Source: Deltaproteobacteria bacterium
Lineage (GTDB): Bacteria; Desulfobacterota; Desulfobacteria; Desulfobacterales; GCA-2748835
Assembly: GCA_002748835.1 (NCBI GenBank)
Contig: PDTL01000018.1
Location: forward strand, 124,001-188,000
Direction of reading: 5' to 3'
DNA length: 64,000 bases
The position numbers and the translations under genes were made by a program. The notes under the pieces are model-generated. The model was not told where the DNA came from. It worked only from the letters and a program-made list of their open reading frames with translations, and ran no database searches. Positions 27,765-37,225 of the stretch are shown piece after piece (positions within the stretch are counted from its first letter, which is position 1; every line of letters starts with the position of its first letter).

Positions 27765-28333
27765 CTCAACTTTCCGAGTTAATTTGACCCAATGATTAAA
27801 ATATAACTATTTGAAATTAAATAGTCAATTGAAAAGGCCTCCCTGTTTTGTCATGTTATGTTTGACCCAAAGCAAACAAGTCAAAAAAAGGAGCCTTGTC
27901 AAATGAATGCTACCGCATGCCCTCTTGAAAACCAAACGGTTGAGGATGAAAAACTTGGGAAAATCAACGGAACGTTTGGTGCCGATGGTCATCAGGGCCA
28001 AACGCATTGGCATCCAGTCAAAGTACCTTATTGGTATTTGCCCGGTACAATTTGTTGATGCTTTTTCAACGAGAATCCGTTGATCCGCGATCTTTTGGGG
28101 ATTTGTACTTTGCAATGATGAACGCATCGCTATCGCTTTTATTGATGCGCTGAAACGAATAATGCAGCTTGCGACGGCTGCGTTGCGTCAATCCATCCGC
28201 TTATCAGAAAGAACGATTCAGGCCATCCTTGACGCCATTATGGGCGAGGCGATTTCTTTTTTGGGGTTAAAGAATCGCTTGGAGCCTTTATTGACAACGA
28301 GATAGGACGGGTAGTTCTTCTCCGAAAGTTGAG
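27765..28333 (+). mobile_element. Decayed insertion sequence remnant with terminal inverted repeats
   Basis: CTCAACTTTCCGAG at 27765-27778 and CTCCGAAAGTTGAG at 28320-28333 are inverted repeats with one mismatch in 14. They bracket 569 bp that contain the tail of a broken transposase reading frame. An intact element of this kind would be well over 1 kb, so most of the interior is lost. The local sequence is more AT-rich than the flanking genes. Confidence 0.55.
27955..28305 (+). pseudogene. IS4-like transposase C-terminal fragment, frameshifted
   Basis: No intact frame is present, but pieces in different plus-strand frames line up with the C-terminus of DDE transposases of the IS4 type: RAKRIGIQSKYLIG, then DPRSFGDL, then after a frame change VLCNDERIAIAFIDALKRI and further helical sequence ending LKNRLEPLLTTR at the stop 28303-28305. 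The family assignment is from pattern memory and is moderate at best. Confidence 0.4.
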
Positions 28334-28583
28334 TTTATGAAAGAACACAGCAGGGTAAGATGCGTTGTGGAAGAACCCCAATTGAAACGCTTGAGGATGG
28401 AATACTGGGAAGAAAAGTTTATAGCTTAAAGGAGATCTGACAACCCTAGCTAAAAAATCGGTAACTGTCAGATCAGGTCTGAACCACTACAGATAAAAAC
28501 GCCTCTTTCTTTAACACCCTTTAATAGCCATTGCAAGCATCTCATTTTTCTATTTCAAACAAGGTTATGAAATATTATCGCCA
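28334..28583. other. Non-coding stretch beyond the IS remnant
   Basis: About 250 bp after the right inverted repeat with many stops in all frames. CTGTCAGATCAGGTCTGA near 28466 is a short imperfect palindrome. I see no gene. Confidence 0.4.
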
Positions 28584-28616
28584 TTAAAAAAGGCCGGCTC
28601 CTGAAGGAAGCCGGCC
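28584..28616 (-). terminator. Intrinsic terminator of the 484-residue membrane protein gene
   Basis: GGCCGGCT (28592-28599) pairs with AGCCGGCC (28609-28616). On the minus strand a T run follows the stem. It lies about 30 bp past the stop at 28647. Confidence 0.85.
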
Positions 28617-28646
28617 CGGATTTCTGATAGCTAAACGGGGTGTTTT

Positions 28647-30101
28647 TTAAAACAGTGGAACCCCGCCAATGAGCAGGTGAATCAGCCCAAGGGCCAGGGC
28701 GGCCTGGCCGATCAGGGTCTCAAAGGGTGCCAGGGCTTTTGTGACCGGTGCCAGTTTGCCGGTCACCTGACGGATTGGTGCATCCAGTTTTTCATTCCCT
28801 GCTTCAGGTACGCCCGCACTGGCAAACAGGACCAGTCCCAGAGCAATGGCGGCAACCTGGGGCAGAAGATTGGATAACGGCGACAGCGTGAGGAAGGACA
28901 GTAGCAGAAAAAAAGCGCCTGTGATGAAAAGCACCGGCCCCAGCACCGTTGTTTTTGAACGGAACGCGTCTACCACCGGAGACAGGGCGGGAATCTTTGT
29001 GGCATAGAACGATCCCGCAGCAGCCAGACCCCCTGTGATGAGTGCGGCAGAAAGGATCAGGCGGAAGAAAAAGCCGATAACGCCCATAAAACCGGATGAT
29101 CCGCTGCCACCAGAAGGAGCCGCACTGAGCAGCATTTTCTGTTTTTCGTAGGAACGGGAATTACAATACAAAAACGGCGGGGCTTTTTTTACACCGGCTT
29201 CTTCACGGGTGTAGAACTGCATGTAATACCCGTAGCCGATGTTATCACTCTTCTTTCCTTTAAATAGCACAAACATCTTGAGAGTATACTGGGTCGGAAT
29301 TTTTTTAATGGGGGTTTTTTTGTACACTTCCCATCCAGAGCCCACCACACAGGCCGCAACAGGAATGTGGACGTCGTCATATTCCGGCTTGCTCCAGGCA
29401 CGCCCTTCTTTCTGCATCGTATTCAGCAGCTTCAGGGCCGCTTCCGCAAGGTCATCCGGATCTCCGGGACCTTCGAAATCCGGATTGTTTCCCGGCCATG
29501 CCAGCTCCTTGAGCACAGATTCCCATTCTTTTAAACTCTTTTTGTATGCTTTTTTTGCCTGGTCGAGTTCTGCGGTTGCACTGCCTGCAGCCAGGGATTC
29601 GGCCAGCTGATAATCGTTCCGGGCCCGGTCCGCGTAGTCTGCTTTGAGTTCCAGCTTTTCTTTGGGCACGTTGGTAAAATTTTTCCATCGGGCAAAGGCT
29701 TCGTCTCCTTTGCTCTTGAACCAGCCGGCAATCTCTTTTTGCCGGCTATCCACATCCAGGTTCAGAAGATCGATCATGTGGTGCGGATAATTGCTGACGC
29801 CTTCGGGCAGTTTTACATCATTGAACGCCTGTCTCAGAGCGTTGATATCTGCGCCATAATCCTTTTTAAACTGCTGGGCAAAAGGCTGAAACGTTTTTTT
29901 CCACTGGTTCCATTTTTCAACATACGCCTTGTCAAGCCGTTTTGCGGAATACCGGCTCTGGAACGGTCCATACGTGTCCTGGAAATCGGCAAGGGTTTTC
30001 CAGTCTTCGGTTTTTCCCGCCAGAGCAGGAGTGGAGAAACATAGAATAATCAAAAAGATAAACCAAAAAGCACTGCGGAGCACGTTAGATTCTTTAAGCA
30101 T
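28647..30101 (-). CDS. Unknown secreted/membrane protein with helical N-domain and four C-terminal helices
   Basis: A 484-residue protein I do not recognise. It has a signal peptide (to about residue 28, PALA), a charged, mostly helical exported domain (about 30-230, rich in Lys, Asp and Trp), a beta-like middle (about 240-320, with VAACVVGSGWEVYKKTP and IGYGYYMQFYTREEAG), a Gly/Ser linker and four hydrophobic helices (about 340-484). The ATG at 30101 has GAGGACACAT before it. It stands alone, with its own terminator and a 214-bp upstream gap. Its placement beside the IS remnant hints at an acquired or lineage-specific gene. Confidence 0.7.
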   Translation of the reverse strand: MLKESNVLRSAFWFIFLIILCFSTPALAGKTEDWKTLADFQDTYGPFQSRYSAKRLDKAYVEKWNQWKKTFQPFAQQFKKDYGADINALRQAFNDVKLPEGVSNYPHHMIDLLNLDVDSRQKEIAGWFKSKGDEAFARWKNFTNVPKEKLELKADYADRARNDYQLAESLAAGSATAELDQAKKAYKKSLKEWESVLKELAWPGNNPDFEGPGDPDDLAEAALKLLNTMQKEGRAWSKPEYDDVHIPVAACVVGSGWEVYKKTPIKKIPTQYTLKMFVLFKGKKSDNIGYGYYMQFYTREEAGVKKAPPFLYCNSRSYEKQKMLLSAAPSGGSGSSGFMGVIGFFFRLILSAALITGGLAAAGSFYATKIPALSPVVDAFRSKTTVLGPVLFITGAFFLLLSFLTLSPLSNLLPQVAAIALGLVLFASAGVPEAGNEKLDAPIRQVTGKLAPVTKALAPFETLIGQAALALGLIHLLIGGVPLF

Positions 30102-30315
30102 ATGTGTCCTCTCTTTTCATTCCGCCAGTCAGTCAGGTCAGGCGGAACGGATAAAAAATGTTGCGGAAGGCAGGTCAGCGCATTAAAGTCACCTGAATAG
30201 GCTTACATAATCAAAAACAACTTGTTTTTTCAATAAAAATATAAATTTGTGAGCGAATGTAATGTTTTTCAAGGCAGATTACAGATTAACGCACCTCCTC
30301 GGATCGCCCGGCCGC

Positions 30316-31080
30316 TCATGAACCTTCCGTTTTTGGCGGCGTCATCCGGTACGTATAGGCTATCATCATCTGATTTCGATCTTCCATCTGAAGCGCGGCC
30401 TCAAGCCCGGCACAGTCCAGATTGCTGTTGATGGCTTCCTTGGTCATTCGAATGCCCATGGGATGCTTTGATCGCATTATAGTCGCAAGGTCCATGGCTG
30501 TTTCCATCATGGTTTCCTTTGCCACCACACGGCTGGCAAATCCCAGCTTCATGGCGGTCTCCGCATCCATCCAGTTCCCGGTCAATAAGTATTCATACGC
30601 ACGTCCGGCACCGATGAGTCGGGGGAGAAAATAGCTCGACGCCATATCCGCGCCCCCGAGGCCAATGTTGATGTAGGCGGCTGAAAAACGCGCGTTTTCG
30701 GCCAGAATCCGGATATCCGAGGCCATGGCCATGGAAAAACCAATGCCGGCAGCTGCACCATGGACGCAGGAGATAATGGGCTGGGGGATCTGGCGCATGA
30801 GGAGGAACAGCCGGCTCATACGGGCCTGGGCATCATAGGCCTTGACCGGTTCCATATTGAAGATGGCCGGGGCATAGGTTTCCGTGTCCAGACCGGCGCA
30901 AAAGCCTTTTGCCTCGCCGCCATTGATGATGATGACGCCGGTGTTCTCGTCATACCGGCGCTCCAGCAGAAAGGCCTCAAAGGCTTCGACCATCTCGAGA
31001 TTAAAGGCATTGTATTTCTCGGGCCGGTTCAGGGTCAGAATACAGATACGGTTTTCGATTGTCCAGGTAATGTCTGACAT
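30316..31080 (-). CDS. Enoyl-CoA hydratase/isomerase family protein
   Basis: A 254-residue crotonase-fold protein. The oxyanion-hole regions are GGEAKGFCAGLD and VHGAAAGIGFSMAMASDIRI. Downstream, ARFSAAYINIGLGGADMASSYFLPRLIG lacks the usual Pro-Glu before the Gly-rich turn but has Asp in GGADMASS, as in one common subgroup of the superfamily (EchA12-like). The acyl substrate cannot be told. GGAAAGGAGCCAGCC precedes the ATG. No other beta-oxidation gene is adjacent. Confidence 0.88.
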   Translation of the reverse strand: MSDITWTIENRICILTLNRPEKYNAFNLEMVEAFEAFLLERRYDENTGVIIINGGEAKGFCAGLDTETYAPAIFNMEPVKAYDAQARMSRLFLLMRQIPQPIISCVHGAAAGIGFSMAMASDIRILAENARFSAAYINIGLGGADMASSYFLPRLIGAGRAYEYLLTGNWMDAETAMKLGFASRVVAKETMMETAMDLATIMRSKHPMGIRMTKEAINSNLDCAGLEAALQMEDRNQMMIAYTYRMTPPKTEGS

Positions 31081-31264
31081 GGCTGGCTCCTTTCCATTCC
31101 TGAAATCAGTAGGTTAACCAATCACAGGCATACGAGTTTGTTTTAATTATTTACTGCCTTGTTCAATGATTTCACTTCTACCGTTACCAGCCGGGCCAGC
31201 ACCAGCGCCGTTTCATGATGTGACGGGCTGAGTCCAGACCTGACTCATCTTCGCTTTCCGTTAT

Positions 31265-31588
31265 TTAAAACAGATATCCGGCCCCCCAATACAACAGCAT
31301 TCCCACCAGAATGGTACCACCCAGGGATTTTGTAAACCCGGCAAACACGAATGTGGGAACCGCCACCAAAAGTTCTACTGAAAACGGATCAAATACCCGC
31401 GGAGAACCGGTTGTTAAAAGGATCGGCGCCAGAAGCGCGCTCAGGATGGAGACCGGTACCAGCTCCAGCCATTCCACCAGCCAGCCGGGCAGCTGCCGCT
31501 GGGAAAGAAAAAAAAGGGGAATCCACCGGGGAAAAAAGGACACCAGGCCCATCCCCATGACCATGATTAAGTACGTGCTGTCTTCCAT
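31265..31588 (-). CDS. azlD: AzlD-family branched-chain amino acid exporter subunit
   Basis: A 107-residue protein with four hydrophobic segments, of AzlD size. The conserved PRWIPLFFLSQRQLPGWLVEWLELVPVSILSALLAP pattern near the middle is seen in pieces (residues 20-58). AzlD pairs with AzlC to form an exporter of branched-chain amino acids or analogues. It follows azlC on the same strand by 84 bp; AGGAT lies before the ATG. Confidence 0.88.
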   Translation of the reverse strand: MEDSTYLIMVMGMGLVSFFPRWIPLFFLSQRQLPGWLVEWLELVPVSILSALLAPILLTTGSPRVFDPFSVELLVAVPTFVFAGFTKSLGGTILVGMLLYWGAGYLF

Positions 31589-31672
31589 ATACGCTTATCC
31601 TGAAATGATCTGTCAACTGTGACGTGTTCGTCATTTACTGCCGACGCTCTCATTCACACAAAGCTGACCGCA

Positions 31673-32350
31673 TCATGTTTTGATTTTTTTTACCATCACG
31701 CCGATGGTCGCGGTGAGCAGGGTGGCGATAATGATGTACGCGTTCCCAGGCAGCACCAGCGCTATTCCCACGGCCAGTGCGCTGGATAGCAGTGCACAAA
31801 AAATAAAAATCCCCCCGCCTACCTGAAAAATCAGGAGAACGATGAACATGGCGGTCAGGGCATAGTCAAGTCCGAACGCTTTTTCCGGGATGAACTGTCC
31901 GAAAAAACACCCGGCAATGGTGCTCAGAATCCAGGATAAATGTGCGGCAACGCTTGCGGTGATGGCATTTTCAATGGGCCAGGATCCGCCTTTCAGCTGA
32001 TTCATGTTCACCGCAAAGGTTTCATCCACAATTCCGTAACTGAGCAGGCTGACCTTTTTTCGACTCTCCCCCCTATAGTGCACGGCCAGGGCTGAGCTCA
32101 TCAGCAGGTGCCGCAGGTTGACCACAAAGGTAGTGGCCACAATGGAGAGGACCGAGGCGCCGCCTGTCAGCATAGAGACCGCGATAAACTGACCGCTTCC
32201 GGCAAAGACCAGGATCGACATGAACCCGACCTGAAGGGGCGAGAGCCCCGCTTTTTCCCCCAGCACACCCATGGCCAGCCCCAAAGGGACATATCCCATG
32301 CAGATAGGCCATATGGCCAGCATGCTGCGTTTGAACATCTGTTTCATCAC
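31673..32350 (-). CDS. azlC: AzlC-family branched-chain amino acid exporter subunit
   Basis: A 225-residue membrane protein with about six helices. PICMGYVPLGLAMGVLGEKAGLSP and FAGSGQFIAVSML are AzlC hallmarks, as is NLRHLLMSSALA. It is the large subunit of the AzlCD exporter. The start is either the GTG at 32350, seven bases after GAGG, or the ATG immediately following at 32347. It is the first gene of azlCD. Confidence 0.92.
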   Translation of the reverse strand: MMKQMFKRSMLAIWPICMGYVPLGLAMGVLGEKAGLSPLQVGFMSILVFAGSGQFIAVSMLTGGASVLSIVATTFVVNLRHLLMSSALAVHYRGESRKKVSLLSYGIVDETFAVNMNQLKGGSWPIENAITASVAAHLSWILSTIAGCFFGQFIPEKAFGLDYALTAMFIVLLIFQVGGGIFIFCALLSSALAVGIALVLPGNAYIIIATLLTATIGVMVKKIKT

Positions 32351-32429
32351 TAGACGACCTCAACATTAGATTACCGGATTCAGTATCCGGAGTTCAGCCG
32401 ATGACAGGTGGTGGTTAAACCGGTCTTTC

Positions 32430-33020
32430 TTAACAAAGGAAAAGCACATACCCGAGCCAGGTATCGCCTGAATTCAGTGCAGACCGGCTGACCGAAAGAT
32501 CACGCACCTCAAGACGGCAACGAGCGAAGACCCGCTCCAGATCTGCCTCCTGCCACAGGTAGAACCGCCTGCCAAAGGCATCGTACTTTTCACCCCTGCC
32601 CGCTTTCAGAGACAGATAAAAAACACCGCCCGGCTTCAGACAACCGAGCATCCGCAGGAGCATCCCTTCCAGGGACGCATGGGGGATGTGCACCAGAGAG
32701 CCGGATGCCATCAGAGCATCCACCTCCAGGGTATCAAAGGGATAATCAGCTGCGTCTCCCACCTGTACCTGACATCCGGAATGTGCGGCTGCCATGGCGG
32801 CAAGCCGTGGCGCCCGGTCTATACCTATGGGCTGAAAGCCCTTTTCTTTAAGCCATTTCAGATCCCGGCCGGATCCGCACCCCACATCCAGAATACGGTC
32901 CCCCGGAGACAGATATCGGACAAACGGCCCCAGAAAGCCTGAAGGATCCACATCGCAGGTCCGTTTAAAATAAAAATGATGATATGTGTCGTAAAAGTCG
33001 ATAACGCCTTCTCCTTGCAT
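32430..33020 (-). CDS. Class I SAM-dependent methyltransferase
   Basis: A 196-residue Rossmann methyltransferase. The SAM-binding motif ILDVGCGSGRDLKWLKEKG follows an N-terminal cap (DFYDTYHHFYFKRT), then the acidic motif II PIGIDRAPRLAAMA and PGGVFYLSLKAG. The overall shape resembles small TehB/thiopurine-type methyltransferases, but the substrate is not evident. The start is uncertain: the ATG at 33020 has a weak site, and a TTG nine codons upstream is the alternative. It is divergent from the SNF2-like gene, with a 200-bp gap. Confidence 0.75.
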   Translation of the reverse strand: MQGEGVIDFYDTYHHFYFKRTCDVDPSGFLGPFVRYLSPGDRILDVGCGSGRDLKWLKEKGFQPIGIDRAPRLAAMAAAHSGCQVQVGDAADYPFDTLEVDALMASGSLVHIPHASLEGMLLRMLGCLKPGGVFYLSLKAGRGEKYDAFGRRFYLWQEADLERVFARCRLEVRDLSVSRSALNSGDTWLGYVLFLC

Positions 33021-33220
33021 CCAGCTATCTGTGGTACAGCAGATCAACGCCAGTTTTTTGTAAACAGCAGCCGATCATGAAAAAAAGACCGGCCCTGGAA
33101 GCGCAGCGAAATACAGCTGTGTGAAAACCGCCAATACATTTCCTGTCGAAACAGATACCGGTTTCATGCTATACGGATTCATGACATCATCCGCACCAAC
33201 CTGCAAGGAGCTTTTTGCAC

Positions 33221-36200
33221 ATGCCCGACGCAACCCAGACATCCGCATCCCTGATTGATACGATTGATGCCTTAAGCCGGATTGACCGGCATCTGATTCA
33301 GATCCTGGCCATCGCCTATACCCCGCTCACCCGGTCCCAGCTGCTCAGCCTGTATCGGGCAGGCGGGTATGATACCGGTGCAACCCAAATACCTTCGGTT
33401 CAGCGGCTTGATGAACGGCTCCGCGATCTGCAGGGGGCGCAGATGATCAACCCCTCGCTCACCCTGCCTCCCCAGACGGCCAATACCCTGATCCGTTCCG
33501 GCATGACCGATGCGGAACGGCGCCATCTGATTGCCACCATCGAGGCGGTCCTTCCCCTGGAAGCGGCATTATCAAGCCGGCATCGTTCCGGTGAACGGGA
33601 TACACTGCTCCGCTATTACCGCCTTGCGCTCATGGATGGAAATGCGGGTCTGTTTTTTCAGCTTCAGAGCGCCATGGAGCAGCATTTTGGCATGTTCCCG
33701 TTTCTCCACGACCTGTTCCGTCAGATTCACGGCACGCCCTTTGAACCGGAACGATTCAGCCGGCTGCCCATTGATATCCAGGGCATGATTCTGTCCGAAT
33801 GGCTGCTCCAGTCCCTGCTGTCAGCTACGCCGGAAGATCCGCCGGTTATCGCGTATATCCGGGAGAGCCGCATGGCCACCCGGCTGTCTGCCGGCATACG
33901 GGAGCGTTACCAGTACATTCTTTCCATTTTTCATCTTTTCACCGGCGAACCGCTCTTTGGTGAACTTTATTTTGAAGATGCACCCACGCCTGGTTTCGGG
34001 CTCACAGGAATGCAGCAATTGTTTGCCGGTGAGCAGGATGCGGCCGTGGATGCCTGGCAGGCGGAGCTGGTCCTCCTGAAACACCACCTGCGCAAACGGG
34101 TCGTCTCCTTCAAAGGCATTGGCGGCCTGTGCCAGGCGATCTGTCTGCTGGCCTCCGGAGACCCGGAGGCCATGCACTCGGCCAAAGGCCACCTGCGCCA
34201 TCTGCGGGCCAAGCGGCTGTTCACCCATGAAACCGAGCAGGGACTTATCGCCCTTGAACTGGCCGCTTCTGCTCTGACCGAATCCTGGAGTATGGAGGCC
34301 TTTGAACGAGCGTTCCAGCGGCAGGTGGGCACCACGCGCGGTACTTTTGCCACCTGGTTTTCCGCCATGGCGGAAATTCTGGTGCGCGGGCAGCTGCGCC
34401 AGGTCTGGCTCAAGGAGGTGGCCCGGTATCAAAAAGCACTCGCTGACGCCGGTTTTGCGGGCCTGGCATCCGAATTCGCCCATCTTCTCAACCTGCACGA
34501 AACCTTTCCAGTCCCCCTGCCCATTACTGAATCCTATACCCCCCTGAGCACCTGTTTAACCCTGAGCGCGGAATGGGAACGTGCGCTTGATCGCCTGCTT
34601 CAGCTGGAAACCGCCACCACCACACACAACAACAGCGCCAGCCCGAAAGCGGCGCGGCTGATCTGGATTCTGAATCCGGATCCCCACACACCGTCCGTAA
34701 CCCCGTGGGAGCAGCACCGCATCACAGATCACAGGGCAGGGGAGGCGAACGGCGAAGCATGGCAGCCGGGAAGACCGATTCCCCTTGTCCGGTTCAAGGA
34801 ACTGTCCGGTACACCGCTTTTGTCAGACAGGGATGAAGTCATTCGAGACAAGGCCCTCCAGTACCGTAAAAGCGACTCCGGCACTGAACTGGTGTTGGAT
34901 ATGTCAATTGCCGTCCCCCTCCTTGCCGACCATCCCCATGTGTTCATCCTGTCCGGATCCCAGATGGTGCCGGTGGAGATTGTCCATGAAGCCCCCCAGG
35001 TTCATTTGCGGAAAACAAAAGACAGCTTTCGGCTGACCATCTCCCCCCTGCCCGGCAAAACCCCGCTGAAGCTGGTACCAGACGGTCCCAACCGCTTCCG
35101 GGCCATTTGCTTTTCTCCCCTGCAGCGCCAGGCAGCGGCTATCATGGGCGCAGACGGACTGAGAATCCCCCTTGCTGCTGAGAGCCGCGTGAGTGACGTG
35201 GTCGGTTTTCTCTCAAAACGGATGCCCATTCAGTCGGATGTTGCTGCCGGTCATCTGCACCGCGCAGCCGACCCCAGCATTTATATCAGGCTCTGCTTTG
35301 AAAATGACCTCCTGCAAGCTGATTTCGGACTGTTTCCCATGGGTCCGGACGGCCCTTTTTCCCTTCCCGGAAAAGGACCCTTGTCCCTTCTTGAGGAATC
35401 CGGAGACGGGCCGGTAACGGTCCTGAGAGACACCGAGCAGGAACTGTCCGCCTTTGAGGCTGTTCTTGACGCCTGCCCCGGCATGCAACCCGCTGCCCGT
35501 TCCGGCAGGTGGTATGCGGCAGACATCGCAGACAGCCTGGAACGGCTCATAGAACTTCAGAAAGCAGCGGCCAGACAGCTGGCACATCTCCTGTGGGTAA
35601 AAGGAAAACCCATCACCGTCCTTGACCCGATAACCGTATCGCATCTGTCTCTTTCCATTCGGACCCATGAAAGCGGATATGATCTCTCCGGTGCCATTCA
35701 CTTACCGGATACAAAAATCGACCTGCAGACCATCGCCGACCGCCTGCAAACCGGCTCCCGGTTTCTGCCCCTGCCGGCGGGCACCTTCCTGCCCCTGTCT
35801 CCGGCGCTGCATCAGCGACTTCTGGGACTTCTTTCCATTGGGGAAAAAAAAGGGCAGGGAATCCGTGTTTCGCACAGTGCCGAGCTGCTGCTCACCTCCC
35901 TGCTTCAGGACCTCTCCGGCCTGGATGCAGATGAGGCCTGGATCACCCGTCAAAAAGAGATCTCTGAACACATGGCAACATGTCCGCCAGTACCACCGAC
36001 GCTTCGCCACGACCTGACCCCGTATCAGCGCACAGGATTTCAATGGCTGAGCCGACTGGCCTCCATCGGTGCCGGTGCCTGCCTTGCCGACGCGCCGGGT
36101 CTGGGCAAAACAAGGCAAACCGTGGCACTGCTGCTTCACCGGGCTGCCGGAGGGCCGGCCCTCGTCATCGCGACCCCGGCCAGACAGTCCAGCTGGAAAG

Positions 36201-37078
36201 CCGCCTTCAACCGGCTGGCGCCGAACCTTGATGTCACATCCGAAATACCACAAAACAGCGGGCCTGGCCAGGTCATCCTCGTTTCCTGGAATGCGCTTCC
36301 AGAAAAAGGAAAACTCTTAGCCGAACAGACCTGGCATTCGCTTGTTTTTGACGATGCCCCGGATGCCCGGTCGGTTTCCACGCATCCCGCCCAGGCCGCC
36401 ATGACGGTGCCGGCAGATTTCCGGCTGTTGCTCACAGGAAGGCCCGCCGCTGAGCAGCCGGATCTCATGCATGCCTTTTCCGCGCTGATCCTGCCTGGAT
36501 TGCTGCCATCCCGGAACAAATTTCGGAAGCGATATACCCTCCCCATTGAACGGGATCTGAATCCGGATGTCCGGGTCCGGCTGAGCCGCATCATTCAGCC
36601 GTTTTATCTGCGCCGGACACCAACGCAGGTAAGACACCTGCTGCCGGACAAAATCCGTATCAACATCCCTGCCTTCACCAAAACAGGTGCCGACGAAAGA
36701 GGGGACATTCATCCGTTCCTGGCAGATCTGCTCATCACCCTGTCAAGTGGTTCCGCGCAGGTCCGTATCCTGAGCCGGGAAACAGGCGCTCTCGGAGCGA
36801 TCACGGACTTCCTCGACAACCGGCGCATTCCCTTTACCCAAATCACCGCCGATATGCCGGCAGAGGACATCACAGCCGCACACACCCGTTTTACCACCGG
36901 TACCGCACCGTTTATGGTCATTCAGGTAATGGATACAGACGCACCGCTGATGCCGTCTGCCGCAGAGTACGACATTTACCTGAATCCCATGCCCGAAGCA
37001 GCGCCGGGGGATCACCCGGTGCTGATCTTCAACGCCGTTTCAGCGGACAACCCGTCTCTGGATACGGATGTTTTATAA
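33221..37078 (+). CDS. Very large SNF2-like protein with eroded helicase motifs
   Basis: A 1285-residue protein. The first 900 or so residues show no motif I recognise; they are helical to about 400, followed by beta-rich segments. The last 370 residues resemble an SNF2 ATPase: DLTPYQRTGFQWLSRL, motif I LADAPGLGKTRQT, motif Ia ALVIATPARQSSWKAAF, motif II VFDDAP where DEAH or DEAQ is expected, motif III LLLTGRPA, and IQPFYLRRTPTQVRHLLPDK. The second RecA lobe is short and lacks the GLNLT-like motif V and the arginine-finger QxxDRxxRxGQ motif VI. Nucleotide binding may persist, but processive motor activity looks unlikely. The ATG at 33221 is 10 bases after AAGGAG; a TTG at 33215 is also possible. 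Confidence 0.75.
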   Translation: MPDATQTSASLIDTIDALSRIDRHLIQILAIAYTPLTRSQLLSLYRAGGYDTGATQIPSVQRLDERLRDLQGAQMINPSLTLPPQTANTLIRSGMTDAERRHLIATIEAVLPLEAALSSRHRSGERDTLLRYYRLALMDGNAGLFFQLQSAMEQHFGMFPFLHDLFRQIHGTPFEPERFSRLPIDIQGMILSEWLLQSLLSATPEDPPVIAYIRESRMATRLSAGIRERYQYILSIFHLFTGEPLFGELYFEDAPTPGFGLTGMQQLFAGEQDAAVDAWQAELVLLKHHLRKRVVSFKGIGGLCQAICLLASGDPEAMHSAKGHLRHLRAKRLFTHETEQGLIALELAASALTESWSMEAFERAFQRQVGTTRGTFATWFSAMAEILVRGQLRQVWLKEVARYQKALADAGFAGLASEFAHLLNLHETFPVPLPITESYTPLSTCLTLSAEWERALDRLLQLETATTTHNNSASPKAARLIWILNPDPHTPSVTPWEQHRITDHRAGEANGEAWQPGRPIPLVRFKELSGTPLLSDRDEVIRDKALQYRKSDSGTELVLDMSIAVPLLADHPHVFILSGSQMVPVEIVHEAPQVHLRKTKDSFRLTISPLPGKTPLKLVPDGPNRFRAICFSPLQRQAAAIMGADGLRIPLAAESRVSDVVGFLSKRMPIQSDVAAGHLHRAADPSIYIRLCFENDLLQADFGLFPMGPDGPFSLPGKGPLSLLEESGDGPVTVLRDTEQELSAFEAVLDACPGMQPAARSGRWYAADIADSLERLIELQKAAARQLAHLLWVKGKPITVLDPITVSHLSLSIRTHESGYDLSGAIHLPDTKIDLQTIADRLQTGSRFLPLPAGTFLPLSPALHQRLLGLLSIGEKKGQGIRVSHSAELLLTSLLQDLSGLDADEAWITRQKEISEHMATCPPVPPTLRHDLTPYQRTGFQWLSRLASIGAGACLADAPGLGKTRQTVALLLHRAAGGPALVIATPARQSSWKAAFNRLAPNLDVTSEIPQNSGPGQVILVSWNALPEKGKLLAEQTWHSLVFDDAPDARSVSTHPAQAAMTVPADFRLLLTGRPAAEQPDLMHAFSALILPGLLPSRNKFRKRYTLPIERDLNPDVRVRLSRIIQPFYLRRTPTQVRHLLPDKIRINIPAFTKTGADERGDIHPFLADLLITLSSGSAQVRILSRETGALGAITDFLDNRRIPFTQITADMPAEDITAAHTRFTTGTAPFMVIQVMDTDAPLMPSAAEYDIYLNPMPEAAPGDHPVLIFNAVSADNPSLDTDVL

Positions 37079-37209
37079 AAGAAAAGGCCCTGGGCACGTA
37101 AGGCTGAATGCAGGCGAAGATCCAACATATCGTGGACGCGTACCGTTGATAGCAGCTGGATGCTGGCATACAACCGGCAGCACGCCGTAACCGGTTATTG
37201 CGCACAAGT

Positions 37210-37225
37210 TGTTTCACGTGAAACA
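37210..37225. other. parS centromere-like site, inside the 3' end of the PrmA-like gene
   Basis: TGTTTCACGTGAAACA is a perfect 16-bp palindrome identical to the classical chromosomal parS consensus bound by ParB/Spo0J. Here it forms the codons for Cys-Phe-Thr, the TGA stop and the bases beyond of the methyltransferase gene that ends at 37214. Confidence 0.92.

Noticed and set aside
30316..33020. ECH, azlCD and methyltransferase genes as one operon
   Set aside because: The gaps of about 80-185 bp and unrelated functions make a single transcription unit unconvincing.
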